Below are positions 8,332 to 15,856 of a stretch of DNA of 49,181 bases, piece by piece. Both the position numbers and the translations under genes were made by a program. Location: assembly GCA_024400505.1 (NCBI GenBank), contig JAKSMP010000011.1:1-49181 (forward strand), in the 5' to 3' direction. Positions within the stretch are counted from its first letter, which is position 1, and each line of letters begins with the position of its first letter. This stretch comes from Bacteroidales bacterium (GTDB lineage: Bacteria > Bacteroidota > Bacteroidia > Bacteroidales > P3). A model generated the notes under the pieces. It was not told where the DNA came from and searched no databases. It was given only the letters and a program-made list of their open reading frames with translations.

Positions 8332-8397
8332 CCATACCCTAGAAAATAAAAAACCATAGTGTAGCACAAATCCAACCATGACCTGCGAATCCTCTGC
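8332..8397. repeat. Three weak 22-bp direct repeats
   Basis: Units starting CCATA or CCATG begin at 8332, 8354 and 8376, with spacing of exactly 22 bp; only the first ~5 bases and general A-richness are shared. They directly follow the palindromic array and keep its period but not its sequence. Confidence 0.4.
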
Positions 8398-8456
8398 AGA
8401 AACACAATTTAACAAAACGACCAAAACAGCAACCCAATCATTATTCAAGAAATTCG

Positions 8457-8464
8457 TATATTTG
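8457..8464 (+). promoter_or_regulatory. -7 promoter box for the small protein and BspA-like lipoprotein
   Basis: TATATTTG fits TAnnTTTG. It implies a leader of about 220 nt (8470-8693) before the ATG at 8694. That leader is A-rich and shows no coding frame I can support. Confidence 0.5.
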
Positions 8465-8693
8465 CACACGGATAAACTAAAACACATAATACCATAATAA
8501 ACAGTATAGCACAATATACCACAAAGTTAGAAGCGAACAGCCATTAAAAACTACAAGCCCAAACACATGGAAAAGTGAGGTTACCGGATACTGACAAAAC
8601 ACCAAAGTAATAGAAATTACCGCCGACAGACACAGTTTGAAATAAAAAAAAGAATAAATAAGAATTAAAAATATATAAAAACATTCATAATTC

Positions 8694-8879
8694 ATGAAAA
8701 AGGCATACACAGCACCCAGAATCATCGTGGTGAAAATAGACGTAGAAGCTGGATTCCAAAGCAGCAACTTCACCACCAAAACCATCTATGAGAACACATT
8801 ACAAGAAAGCATGCAAACCGAAGGGCTTTTCCACCAAAAAACCTCTAACAACGAAGAGCAGCACTTTTTCCTCCGATAA
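8694..8879 (+). CDS. Small conserved-type protein preceding a fimbrillin-like lipoprotein
   Basis: This 61-residue protein begins MKKAYTAPRIIVVKIDVEAGFQSSNF. Short proteins with the same layout (MKK-x-Y-x-x-P, then hydrophobic alternation and an E-x-GF motif) are common in Bacteroidota just before surface lipoprotein genes; their function is not known to me. It has no signal peptide. The lipoprotein ATG at 8899 follows after 19 bp, so the two probably form one transcript from the promoter at 8457. Weak composition and short length limit certainty. Confidence 0.7.
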   Translation: MKKAYTAPRIIVVKIDVEAGFQSSNFTTKTIYENTLQESMQTEGLFHQKTSNNEEQHFFLR

Positions 8880-8898
8880 CCCACAACACATTAGCACT

Positions 8899-10593
8899 AT
8901 GAGAAGAACATCCATCATCAAAGCCATAATCATATTTATCGCCATGTGTTTCACCTCTTGTCAAAAGGAGGAAGACGGAACCACCACCTTCAAGGCTAGA
9001 CTGGAAAGCAACGAAGGGAAAATAGAACTCCGAGACGACGGATATTTCAATTGGCAGAACAGCGACCGCGTGGATATCAACGGACAAACGTTCACCGTGA
9101 TACCCAACACAAACAACACCACGTCCGCCACCCTCACTGGCCCGTCAGTGGGCGGACCCTACACCGCCATCTACCCGGCCAGCATAGTTGATAACGGGCA
9201 GTTTACCCTTCCCACGCACCAGCATACCGCAACAGGCAATCTGCAAGATTTTCCTATGCGCGCTGTGTCCAACAACCACGAGCTGCAATTCTATAATCTC
9301 TGCTCAGCAATACGCATCCACATGCCTAGTTGCCAGCACCCAATTAGCCGTATCGAGGTGGTGTCAAACGGAACCCCAATTAGTGGAGCATGCACCATCG
9401 ATGAGGGCAACTGGCTATATACAAGCCACCCAGCCTTGAGAGCTAATGCTGTTAATAATGGCGGCATGAAGCGAATCACACTCGATATATCCAACCCACA
9501 GGTTTACAACACCAACGAAGGCCACGACTTCTATATCACCATCCCCTCACTGTGGTACAACGGTGAATTCACATTCTACTTTTTCACCAACGAAGGCCTC
9601 GTTTGCACTAGAAGACTTAATGTAGATGGAGGATTTGGTCTCATGCGTAGCCAAGTGACCACACTAGATTTTGATGGCGAAGTGCCCATGGTATTTGAGC
9701 AAGGTACAGCTCAACTAAAAGAATGCGCCTTCAACGGGAAACCGACCATCACAAAAATCATATTCCACTACAATTCTGACGAATACTCCGAAGAGCACAT
9801 CGAAGCCGAAAACTCCATACCCATCTATATTATAATGGATGGCACAGAATGCCATGTTCACACCTTGGCCAACTTCATTGAGTGCCCTGCCGGATGCAAT
9901 AGTTTGTTTGCCAACTGTCTGCAATTACAAAGCATTGAATTCAACAACGACGACGAAAACAACCGAGGATTCCGAACCACCAATGTCACCAATATGTTTC
10001 GAATGTTTGAAGCATGCCAATCCCTCACATCGATCGACTTGTCTAGCTTCAACACCTCTAATGTGACAAACTTTAAAGAAATGTTTAAAGACTGCGCTGC
10101 GCTCACATCATTAAATCTCAGTACTTTCAACACAGGCAATGCAACTACCATGAGCAATATGTTTCACGGCTGCACTAGACTTACTAACATCACATTCCCG
10201 ACCACCTTTACCACTAACAATGTAACCAATATGGAATTCATGTTCTACAATTGCAACGCACTCACCAGCCTGAATTTATCTCACTTCAACACAACAAATG
10301 TCACCACTATGGAGAGCATGTTCCTCAATTGTCAGAGCCTCACCAGCCTTAACTTGACCAACTTCACAAGCAGCAACAATTTGAACATCAGTTCAATGTT
10401 CAGACAGAGTGGGCTTAGGGAAATCCGCTTAAGCCAATCATTCAGTCCCGCCATAGTGACAGGAGCATGCAACGGACTGGGAACGCAAACCGAGCACTGC
10501 CACATCTACTGCAGTCCCACTTTAGCAAGCCAACTAAGAACAGATGGGGAAGCTAGAGAGACAGTTGAGTTTCACACCACTACCACAGAATAG
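8899..10593 (+). CDS. Fimbrillin-like lipoprotein with BspA/DUF285-type repeats
   Basis: The 564-residue product starts with a lipoprotein signal ending CFTSC (Cys21). The open frame reaches 8788, but that extension overlaps the small gene at 8694 and lacks a signal peptide. Residues ~25-290 form a fimbrillin-like domain related in layout to the lipoprotein at 4537 (FNWQNSDRVDING against TNWQVGDQVYING). Residues ~360-515 hold about six repeats of ~24 residues of the form NVTNMxxMFxxCxxLTSLxLSxFNT, typical of DUF285/BspA-like leucine-rich surface repeats. A surface-exposed binding role is inferred. A terminator follows at 10623. Confidence 0.88.
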   Translation: MRRTSIIKAIIIFIAMCFTSCQKEEDGTTTFKARLESNEGKIELRDDGYFNWQNSDRVDINGQTFTVIPNTNNTTSATLTGPSVGGPYTAIYPASIVDNGQFTLPTHQHTATGNLQDFPMRAVSNNHELQFYNLCSAIRIHMPSCQHPISRIEVVSNGTPISGACTIDEGNWLYTSHPALRANAVNNGGMKRITLDISNPQVYNTNEGHDFYITIPSLWYNGEFTFYFFTNEGLVCTRRLNVDGGFGLMRSQVTTLDFDGEVPMVFEQGTAQLKECAFNGKPTITKIIFHYNSDEYSEEHIEAENSIPIYIIMDGTECHVHTLANFIECPAGCNSLFANCLQLQSIEFNNDDENNRGFRTTNVTNMFRMFEACQSLTSIDLSSFNTSNVTNFKEMFKDCAALTSLNLSTFNTGNATTMSNMFHGCTRLTNITFPTTFTTNNVTNMEFMFYNCNALTSLNLSHFNTTNVTTMESMFLNCQSLTSLNLTNFTSSNNLNISSMFRQSGLREIRLSQSFSPAIVTGACNGLGTQTEHCHIYCSPTLASQLRTDGEARETVEFHTTTTE

Positions 10594-10622
10594 AAAATTC
10601 CCGCCCATCCAATATTGATAGC

Positions 10623-10655
10623 AAAACCCCAGGCTCCAAAGTCTGGGGTTTTTGC
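10623..10655 (+). terminator. Terminator after the BspA-like lipoprotein
   Basis: A perfect 10-bp stem AAAACCCCAG/CTGGGGTTTT (10623-10632 with 10643-10652) ends in a T run. Confidence 0.9.
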
Positions 10656-10711
10656 ATTGAAATAGTTGGAAATAGACTGATAAATAATTATGATATGTCA
10701 GAAAAAATTCG

Positions 10712-10719
10712 TATCTTTG
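10712..10719 (+). promoter_or_regulatory. -7 promoter box for the EFR1-xylE genes
   Basis: TATCTTTG fits TAnnTTTG and lies 37 bp before the ATG at 10757. Confidence 0.65.
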
Positions 10720-10756
10720 CAAAATAATAACATATATTGAAACAATACATAATAAT

Positions 10757-11521
10757 ATGATATTCTACTTTTCAGGATTGGGCAACAGCCAATATGCGGC
10801 CAAGACTATTTTGAATGAAGGAGAACGCCTTTTCATCATCCCCGAAGTGGAGCGCAACCACTGCTACGAATTCACACTAGACAAGGATGAGCGGCTAGGA
10901 TTTGTATTTCCGGTCTATTCTTGGCGCGCCCCTCGGCTGGTGAGTGAATTCATAGAAAAGATGCAACTCAATGGCAAACCAAGCTACACATTCTTTGTGA
11001 CCACCTGCGGCGACGACTGCGGCAAAACCGAACAACATTTCCGCCACGACTTGCAACGCAAAGGCATCACACTGGATGCCGCCATAGCCATACAAATGCC
11101 CAACACCTATGTGAACCTGCCAGGAATGGACGTGGACTCCGAGGAAATTGCAAAAGAAAAACTGAGGAAAGCTCAGATCCGCCTAGCAGAGATCAAAGGG
11201 ATATTGGAACGGAAGGAAAAAGTGTCGCAGATGATTATTACCGGAGCAGCCATGCTGAAGAGCGATATTATACAGCCTTTGTTTTATAAGTACTTGGTGA
11301 CCGACAAAAAATTTCGCACAACTAATGCATGCGTGGGTTGCGGCATCTGCGCCCAAAGTTGTCCGCTGGAGAACGTGACCATGATTGACGCACGCCCCCA
11401 TTGGAACGGACACTGCACCACATGCATGGCATGCTACCACCACTGCCCCCACCACGCTATCCAATTTGGCAAAGCCACTGCAACCAAAGGACAATATTTT
11501 TTTAAAGACTCAAAAAAATAA
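10757..11521 (+). CDS. EFR1-family ferredoxin (flavodoxin-like plus two 4Fe-4S clusters)
   Basis: The 254-residue cytoplasmic protein begins with a flavodoxin-like domain (MIFYFSGLGNSQYAA, the phosphate-binding loop that reads SGTGNS in most relatives). It ends with two 4Fe-4S sites: CVGCGICAQSC near residue 193 and CTTCMACYHHC near residue 219. This fits the EFR1 family of electron-transfer proteins, whose partners are mostly unknown. The stop is only 6 bp before xylE, so co-transcription is likely. A link to sugar metabolism is only positional. Confidence 0.9.
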   Translation: MIFYFSGLGNSQYAAKTILNEGERLFIIPEVERNHCYEFTLDKDERLGFVFPVYSWRAPRLVSEFIEKMQLNGKPSYTFFVTTCGDDCGKTEQHFRHDLQRKGITLDAAIAIQMPNTYVNLPGMDVDSEEIAKEKLRKAQIRLAEIKGILERKEKVSQMIITGAAMLKSDIIQPLFYKYLVTDKKFRTTNACVGCGICAQSCPLENVTMIDARPHWNGHCTTCMACYHHCPHHAIQFGKATATKGQYFFKDSKK

Positions 11522-11527
11522 GAAAAT

Positions 11528-12988
11528 ATGAACACCACCCAGACTCAAGGCAGCAAAGGCTACCTATTCTCGATTGTTTTGGTTGCCGTGATCGGCGGCC
11601 TGCTTTTCGGCTACGACACCGCCGTGATCAACGGCGCAGAGAAAGGCCTCCAAGCATTCTTTATGCAAGGGGGATTCAACTACTCAAACTTCATGCATGG
11701 CATCACTTGTTCATCGGCGTTGATTGGCTGCGTGATAGGCAGCGCCCTGTCGGGCCTGTTTGCCAGCCGACTGGGGCGCAAACGGTCGCTTTTCTTTGCC
11801 GGAGTGTGCTTCTTCTTGTCTGCTGCAGGCTCTTTCTACCCCGAGTTCTTGTTCTTCAACAAGGGCGAAGCATCTATGGGGCTGCTCGTTGCATTTAACC
11901 TCTACCGCATACTGGGCGGCATCGGTGTGGGCATGGCATCGGCTATCTGCCCCATGTACATTGCCGAAGTGGCACCCAGCAACATGCGTGGCACCCTGGT
12001 GAGCTGGAACCAATTTGCCATCATCTTCGGCCAACTGGTGGTGTATTTTGTCAGTTTCCTTATTGTGGGCAACCACGTTATTCCCGCCATAGAAAGAATG
12101 GTGGTGGTCAATGCCGCTGAGGCGCAATGGAGCATACAGGAGGGATGGCGACTGATGTTTGTGAGCGAATGTGTGCCTGCCGGACTGTTTGCGTTGCTCA
12201 TCCTCTTGGTGCCCGAAACCCCACGCCATCTGGTAATGACCGGCAAAGACAACAAAGCCTTGGAAGTACTCACCCGAATCAACGGCGAAACTAAGGCGAA
12301 AGAAATCCTCGCCGAAATCAAATTAACCACAGTGGAGAAGAAAGAGAAATTATTCACATACGGTTTTCTGGTGGTATTCATCGGCATCATGCTGAGCGTA
12401 TTCCAGCAAGCGGTGGGCATCAACGCAGTACTCTACTATAGCACCACCATCTTTGCATCCATGGGCATGGAAAATCCGATGGTGAACACCGTGGTGATGG
12501 GTGTGGTGAATATCCTTTTCACCCTAATAGCCATCTTCACAGTGGAAAAGTTGGGCCGCAAACCGCTGCTTATCACAGGCTCGATAGGAATGGCCTTGGG
12601 TGCGTTTGGAGTTGCCCTTTGCAGCATTTTTCCCACAATGCCACCAATCTTGAATGTTATCAGCATCATTTTCTACTCGGCATGCTTCATGTTCAGCTGG
12701 GGACCCATCTGTTGGGTGCTTATCAGCGAAATTTTCCCCAACACTATCCGCGGAGCAGCCGTGGCTATCGCCGTAGCATTCCAATGGATTTTCAACTTTA
12801 TCGTGAGCAGCACCTTCGTGCCGATGTACAACCTTGAGCTTGGCTCAATGGGCAGCAACTTCGGTCACCTACTAGCCTACGGCCTGTATGGAGTGATGTG
12901 CGTGGTGGCAGCCATATTTGTGTGGAAACTTGTGCCAGAGACCAAGGGCAAAACCCTGGAAGAGATGAACAACTTGTGGAAGAAGTAG
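11528..12988 (+). CDS. xylE: D-xylose:H+ symporter, MFS sugar porter
   Basis: The 486-residue inner membrane protein has the sugar-porter signatures: GGLLFGYDTAVINGA in helix 1, RLGRKRS after helix 2, PETPRHL at the end of the first half, QQAVGINAVLYYST in helix 7, EKLGRKPLL, and PETKGKTLEE at the C-terminus. It imports a sugar with protons. Xylose is assigned because xylA and xylB lie downstream on the same strand and because of overall similarity to XylE. Two unrelated genes separate it from xylA. The stop codon region carries a short direct repeat, GCTTAGTAGTTG (12988 and 13004). Confidence 0.9.
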   Translation: MNTTQTQGSKGYLFSIVLVAVIGGLLFGYDTAVINGAEKGLQAFFMQGGFNYSNFMHGITCSSALIGCVIGSALSGLFASRLGRKRSLFFAGVCFFLSAAGSFYPEFLFFNKGEASMGLLVAFNLYRILGGIGVGMASAICPMYIAEVAPSNMRGTLVSWNQFAIIFGQLVVYFVSFLIVGNHVIPAIERMVVVNAAEAQWSIQEGWRLMFVSECVPAGLFALLILLVPETPRHLVMTGKDNKALEVLTRINGETKAKEILAEIKLTTVEKKEKLFTYGFLVVFIGIMLSVFQQAVGINAVLYYSTTIFASMGMENPMVNTVVMGVVNILFTLIAIFTVEKLGRKPLLITGSIGMALGAFGVALCSIFPTMPPILNVISIIFYSACFMFSWGPICWVLISEIFPNTIRGAAVAIAVAFQWIFNFIVSSTFVPMYNLELGSMGSNFGHLLAYGLYGVMCVVAAIFVWKLVPETKGKTLEEMNNLWKK

Positions 12989-13090
12989 CTTAGTAGTTGA
13001 GTGGCTTAGTAGTTGCGGCAACAGTTAAACTAATAAGCAATTGAGCCGTCGCACACTCCGCATTAATGCAGTTAATAATAACAGCCTCAG

Positions 13091-13357
13091 ATGAAACAAA
13101 GCACCCTCACAACAAACAAGTTGGCGATAATCTACTTCGCCACCTATTTGATTACCACGATAATGCTTTCGACTCCGGACTTCTTGCAACTCCCACATGA
13201 TTTCTATGGAAGTATGCAATACATTGCCCCAGCAGCCTTTGTCTTGTCGAGTGTAATCATGCTTGGCGTAGTTATAGCAGATATGATCAAACTGCATAGA
13301 GCAGAACCAAAATCGAGTAGAACAGCAATAACCCATCGCGATGCAAGACCCATTTGA
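13091..13357 (+). CDS. Small two-helix membrane protein
   Basis: This 88-residue protein has two predicted membrane segments, about residues 11-27 (LAIIYFATYLITTIML) and 43-65 (YIAPAAFVLSSVIMLGVVIA), and a basic C-terminal tail. I do not recognise the family. Its end overlaps the start of the fic gene by 17 bp, which suggests co-translation. It could be a partner or anchor of Fic, but this is only positional inference. The overlap also leaves some chance that it is not translated. Confidence 0.6.
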   Translation: MKQSTLTTNKLAIIYFATYLITTIMLSTPDFLQLPHDFYGSMQYIAPAAFVLSSVIMLGVVIADMIKLHRAEPKSSRTAITHRDARPI

Positions 13358-14501
13358 AGAATATCTGAGACAAGGCGAACCCGATAGTGCCAAACGTGCC
13401 GAATTATGGCAAGTGGCCATCGGCCTGCAAGCCGTGGATGGACTCAAACCGTCGAACTACCTCATTGAAACCGCACAAAAACACATTGCCTGCGAATATA
13501 CAATTGATGAGGTGGAAAGCCGCATCAGTGCCTATTACAAATCGGCAGAAAGCCGCAAAGAAGTAGAGGGCACGGATGAAGCAGACATCGTGGCATCGCG
13601 TATCACAAGACTGCTGTCTGAGAAAAAGTTCAGCTTCACACCAGCCATGCTCGCCTCAATCCACCGAGAACTCTTTGTGGGAGTGCTGACCAGGGCAGGC
13701 AAATACCGCCAATTCAATATCACAAAAAAAGAATGGGTGCTAGACGGAGACACCGTGCTATATGCACCATGCGACATGTTGTCGGCAACACTCGACTACG
13801 ACTTCTCGCAAGAAAAAGCTTTCTCATACAAAGGCCTCTCAATCCAAGAATCAATAGCCCACATTGCCAAATTCATTAGCGGTATTTGGCAGATACACCC
13901 CTTTGCCGAAGGCAACACTCGCACAACGGCAGTGTTCACCATCAAATATTTGCAATCGCTAGGCTATGATGTGAACAACGACCCATTCAAGCAACACTCC
14001 TGGTATTTCCGCAATGCCTTGGTGAGAGCCAATTATCGCAATTTGGCTAAAGATGTAGAGCGCACAACAGAATACCTAGAACGATTCTTCCGCAATCTAC
14101 TGCTAGGCGAAAACAACGAACTCAAAAACCGATATCTCCACATTAGATGGAACACCACCGACGACAACAACATCGTACAAGAAAACTACATACCCTTCAA
14201 CAGTATAGAAAGTTCGGTACAAAATGAGAAAAACACGGTAAAAACGAAGAAAAGTTCGGTAGAAAACAGAAAAAGTTCGGTACAAACACCCAAAGATTCG
14301 GTAGAAAAAGAAAAAAGTTCGGTAGAAATCATTCGCATGATGGCAGAAAATCCCAAAATAACGGCAGCACAAATAGCCAAGAGACTGGGAATAACCATGA
14401 GGGCGGTAGAAAAGCAGATTGCAAAACTTCGGACCAATGGGATCATCAAACGTGTGGGACCCAACAAAGGCGGAGTGTGGGAAATAATAGAGAAACAATA
14501 A
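13341..14501 (+). CDS. Fic-family protein with heptad-repeat linker and winged-helix tail
   Basis: Fic proteins usually transfer AMP to hydroxyl groups on target proteins. This 386-residue protein has a Fic core with the motif HPFAEGNTR (186-194), which keeps the catalytic His and acidic Glu. The canonical GNGRxxR becomes GNTRTTA, a variant I know from Bacteroidota Fic proteins. An RKEVEG stretch (72-77) sits where class II proteins carry the inhibitory S/TxxxEG, with the Ser/Thr out of register. Residues 291-332 are six heptads of the form SSVxxxK, encoded by 21-bp repeats. Residues ~333-380 form a winged helix-turn-helix (ITAAQIAKRLGITMRAVEKQI). It sits inside the xylose cluster. Confidence 0.9.
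   Translation: MQDPFEEYLRQGEPDSAKRAELWQVAIGLQAVDGLKPSNYLIETAQKHIACEYTIDEVESRISAYYKSAESRKEVEGTDEADIVASRITRLLSEKKFSFTPAMLASIHRELFVGVLTRAGKYRQFNITKKEWVLDGDTVLYAPCDMLSATLDYDFSQEKAFSYKGLSIQESIAHIAKFISGIWQIHPFAEGNTRTTAVFTIKYLQSLGYDVNNDPFKQHSWYFRNALVRANYRNLAKDVERTTEYLERFFRNLLLGENNELKNRYLHIRWNTTDDNNIVQENYIPFNSIESSVQNEKNTVKTKKSSVENRKSSVQTPKDSVEKEKSSVEIIRMMAENPKITAAQIAKRLGITMRAVEKQIAKLRTNGIIKRVGPNKGGVWEIIEKQ
14211..14336 (+). repeat. Six 21-bp tandem repeats within fic
   Basis: Units start at 14211, 14232, 14253, 14274, 14295 and 14316. Four start AGTTCGGTA; the other two read AACACGGTA and GATTCGGTA. Each encodes one heptad of the linker between the Fic core and the DNA-binding tail, so copy-number change would keep the frame. 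Confidence 0.9.
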
Positions 14502-14540
14502 AATAGATAATTTAATGAATAATATATAATAAGCACAACT

Positions 14541-15854
14541 ATGAAACAGTTTTTTCCTAACATCGAGAAAATCAAATACGAAGGACCCGAGTCTAAGAAT
14601 CCCATGGCATTTCGCTACTATGATGCCGAGCGTGTGGTCAACGGCAAGAAAATGAAAGATTGGATGAAATTTGCCATGGCTTGGTGGCACACCCTTTGCG
14701 CTGAAGGCACCGACCAATTTGGCGGAAACTCCAAGGTTTTTCCCTGGAATGCAAAACTTGCCACCGACCCCATTGCTGCCAGCAAGGAAAAAATGGATGC
14801 CGGGTTTGAATTCATGACCAAACTGGGTATTGAATATTTCTGTTTCCATGATGTGGATCTGGTACCCGAAGCAGAGACGGTGGAAGAATACGAAAAGAAC
14901 TATGCCACAATGCTAGAATATGCTGAGCAAAAAATGCACGAAACCGGCATAAAGTTGCTTTGGAGCACTGCCAACGTTTTCGGTCATCGCCGCTACATGA
15001 ATGGTGCGGCAACCAACCCCGACTTTGATGTGGTGGCCCGTGCTATCGTGCAAATCAAAAACAGCATAGATGCCGCTATAAGATTAGGAGCCACCAACTA
15101 CGTGTTCTGGGGTGGACGAGAGGGATACATGTCACTCCTAAACACCGACATGAAACGCGAGAAAGACCACCTGGCCATGATGTTGCGCATGGCTCGCGAC
15201 TACGGCCGCGCTCATGGTTTCAAAGGCACTTTCCTTATTGAACCCAAGCCCATGGAACCTACAAAACACCAATATGATGCCGACACAGAAACCGTCATTG
15301 GTTTCCTACGCCACTATGGTCTTGATAGAGATTTCAAGGTGAACATTGAAGTCAATCATGCCACATTGGCTGGCCACACTTTTGAGCACGAGTTGGCATG
15401 TGCTGTAGATGCCGGTATGCTAGGGTCGATTGATGCCAATCGTGGTGACTATCAGAATGGCTGGGACACCGACCAGTTTCCCATTGACCATTATGAACTG
15501 ACTCAAGCATGGATGCAGATATTGCGCAACGGAGGATTCCACGATGGCGGGACCAACTTTGACGCCAAGGTGCGACGCAACTCCACCGATCTCGATGACC
15601 TTTTCATCGCTCATATATCGGGCATGGATGCAATGGCCAAAGCTTTCTTGGCAGCAGTAGAGATTGCCGAGAATTCGCCCATTCCCCAGATGGTGAAAGA
15701 TCGCTACACCAGTTTTGACAGTGGCATGGGCAAACGTTTTGAGAATGGAGAACTCACCCTTGAAGACGTTTACAACTACGGGAAGCAGGTGGGCGAACCG
15801 AAGCAAACTAGCGGTAAGCAAGAGTTGTACGAAACTATCGTCAACATGTACTAA
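14541..15854 (+). CDS. xylA: Xylose isomerase
   Basis: XylA interconverts D-xylose and D-xylulose in the cytoplasm using two divalent metal ions. The 437-residue product is a class II enzyme of normal length. The catalytic His is in CFHDVDLVPE (around 101-110). Other marks are NYVFWGGREGY, the metal-binding IEPKPMEPTKHQYD, IEVNHATLAGHTFEHEL and IDANRGDYQNGWDTDQFP. All expected active-site stretches are present. xylB starts 2 bp after the stop, so the two are one operon. No clear -7 box is visible in the 39 bp after fic. Confidence 0.98.
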   Translation: MKQFFPNIEKIKYEGPESKNPMAFRYYDAERVVNGKKMKDWMKFAMAWWHTLCAEGTDQFGGNSKVFPWNAKLATDPIAASKEKMDAGFEFMTKLGIEYFCFHDVDLVPEAETVEEYEKNYATMLEYAEQKMHETGIKLLWSTANVFGHRRYMNGAATNPDFDVVARAIVQIKNSIDAAIRLGATNYVFWGGREGYMSLLNTDMKREKDHLAMMLRMARDYGRAHGFKGTFLIEPKPMEPTKHQYDADTETVIGFLRHYGLDRDFKVNIEVNHATLAGHTFEHELACAVDAGMLGSIDANRGDYQNGWDTDQFPIDHYELTQAWMQILRNGGFHDGGTNFDAKVRRNSTDLDDLFIAHISGMDAMAKAFLAAVEIAENSPIPQMVKDRYTSFDSGMGKRFENGELTLEDVYNYGKQVGEPKQTSGKQELYETIVNMY

Positions 15855-15856
15855 TC

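Noticed and set aside
8788-8898. N-terminal extension of the BspA-like lipoprotein to 8788
   Set aside because: It overlaps the small gene at 8694-8879, is very basic, and hides the lipoprotein signal that begins at 8899.
12988-13015. Direct repeat GCTTAGTAGTTG at the xylE stop codon as an insertion scar or att site
   Set aside because: Only 12 bp, 16 bp apart, with no integrase, transposase or boundary nearby; a small local duplication explains it.
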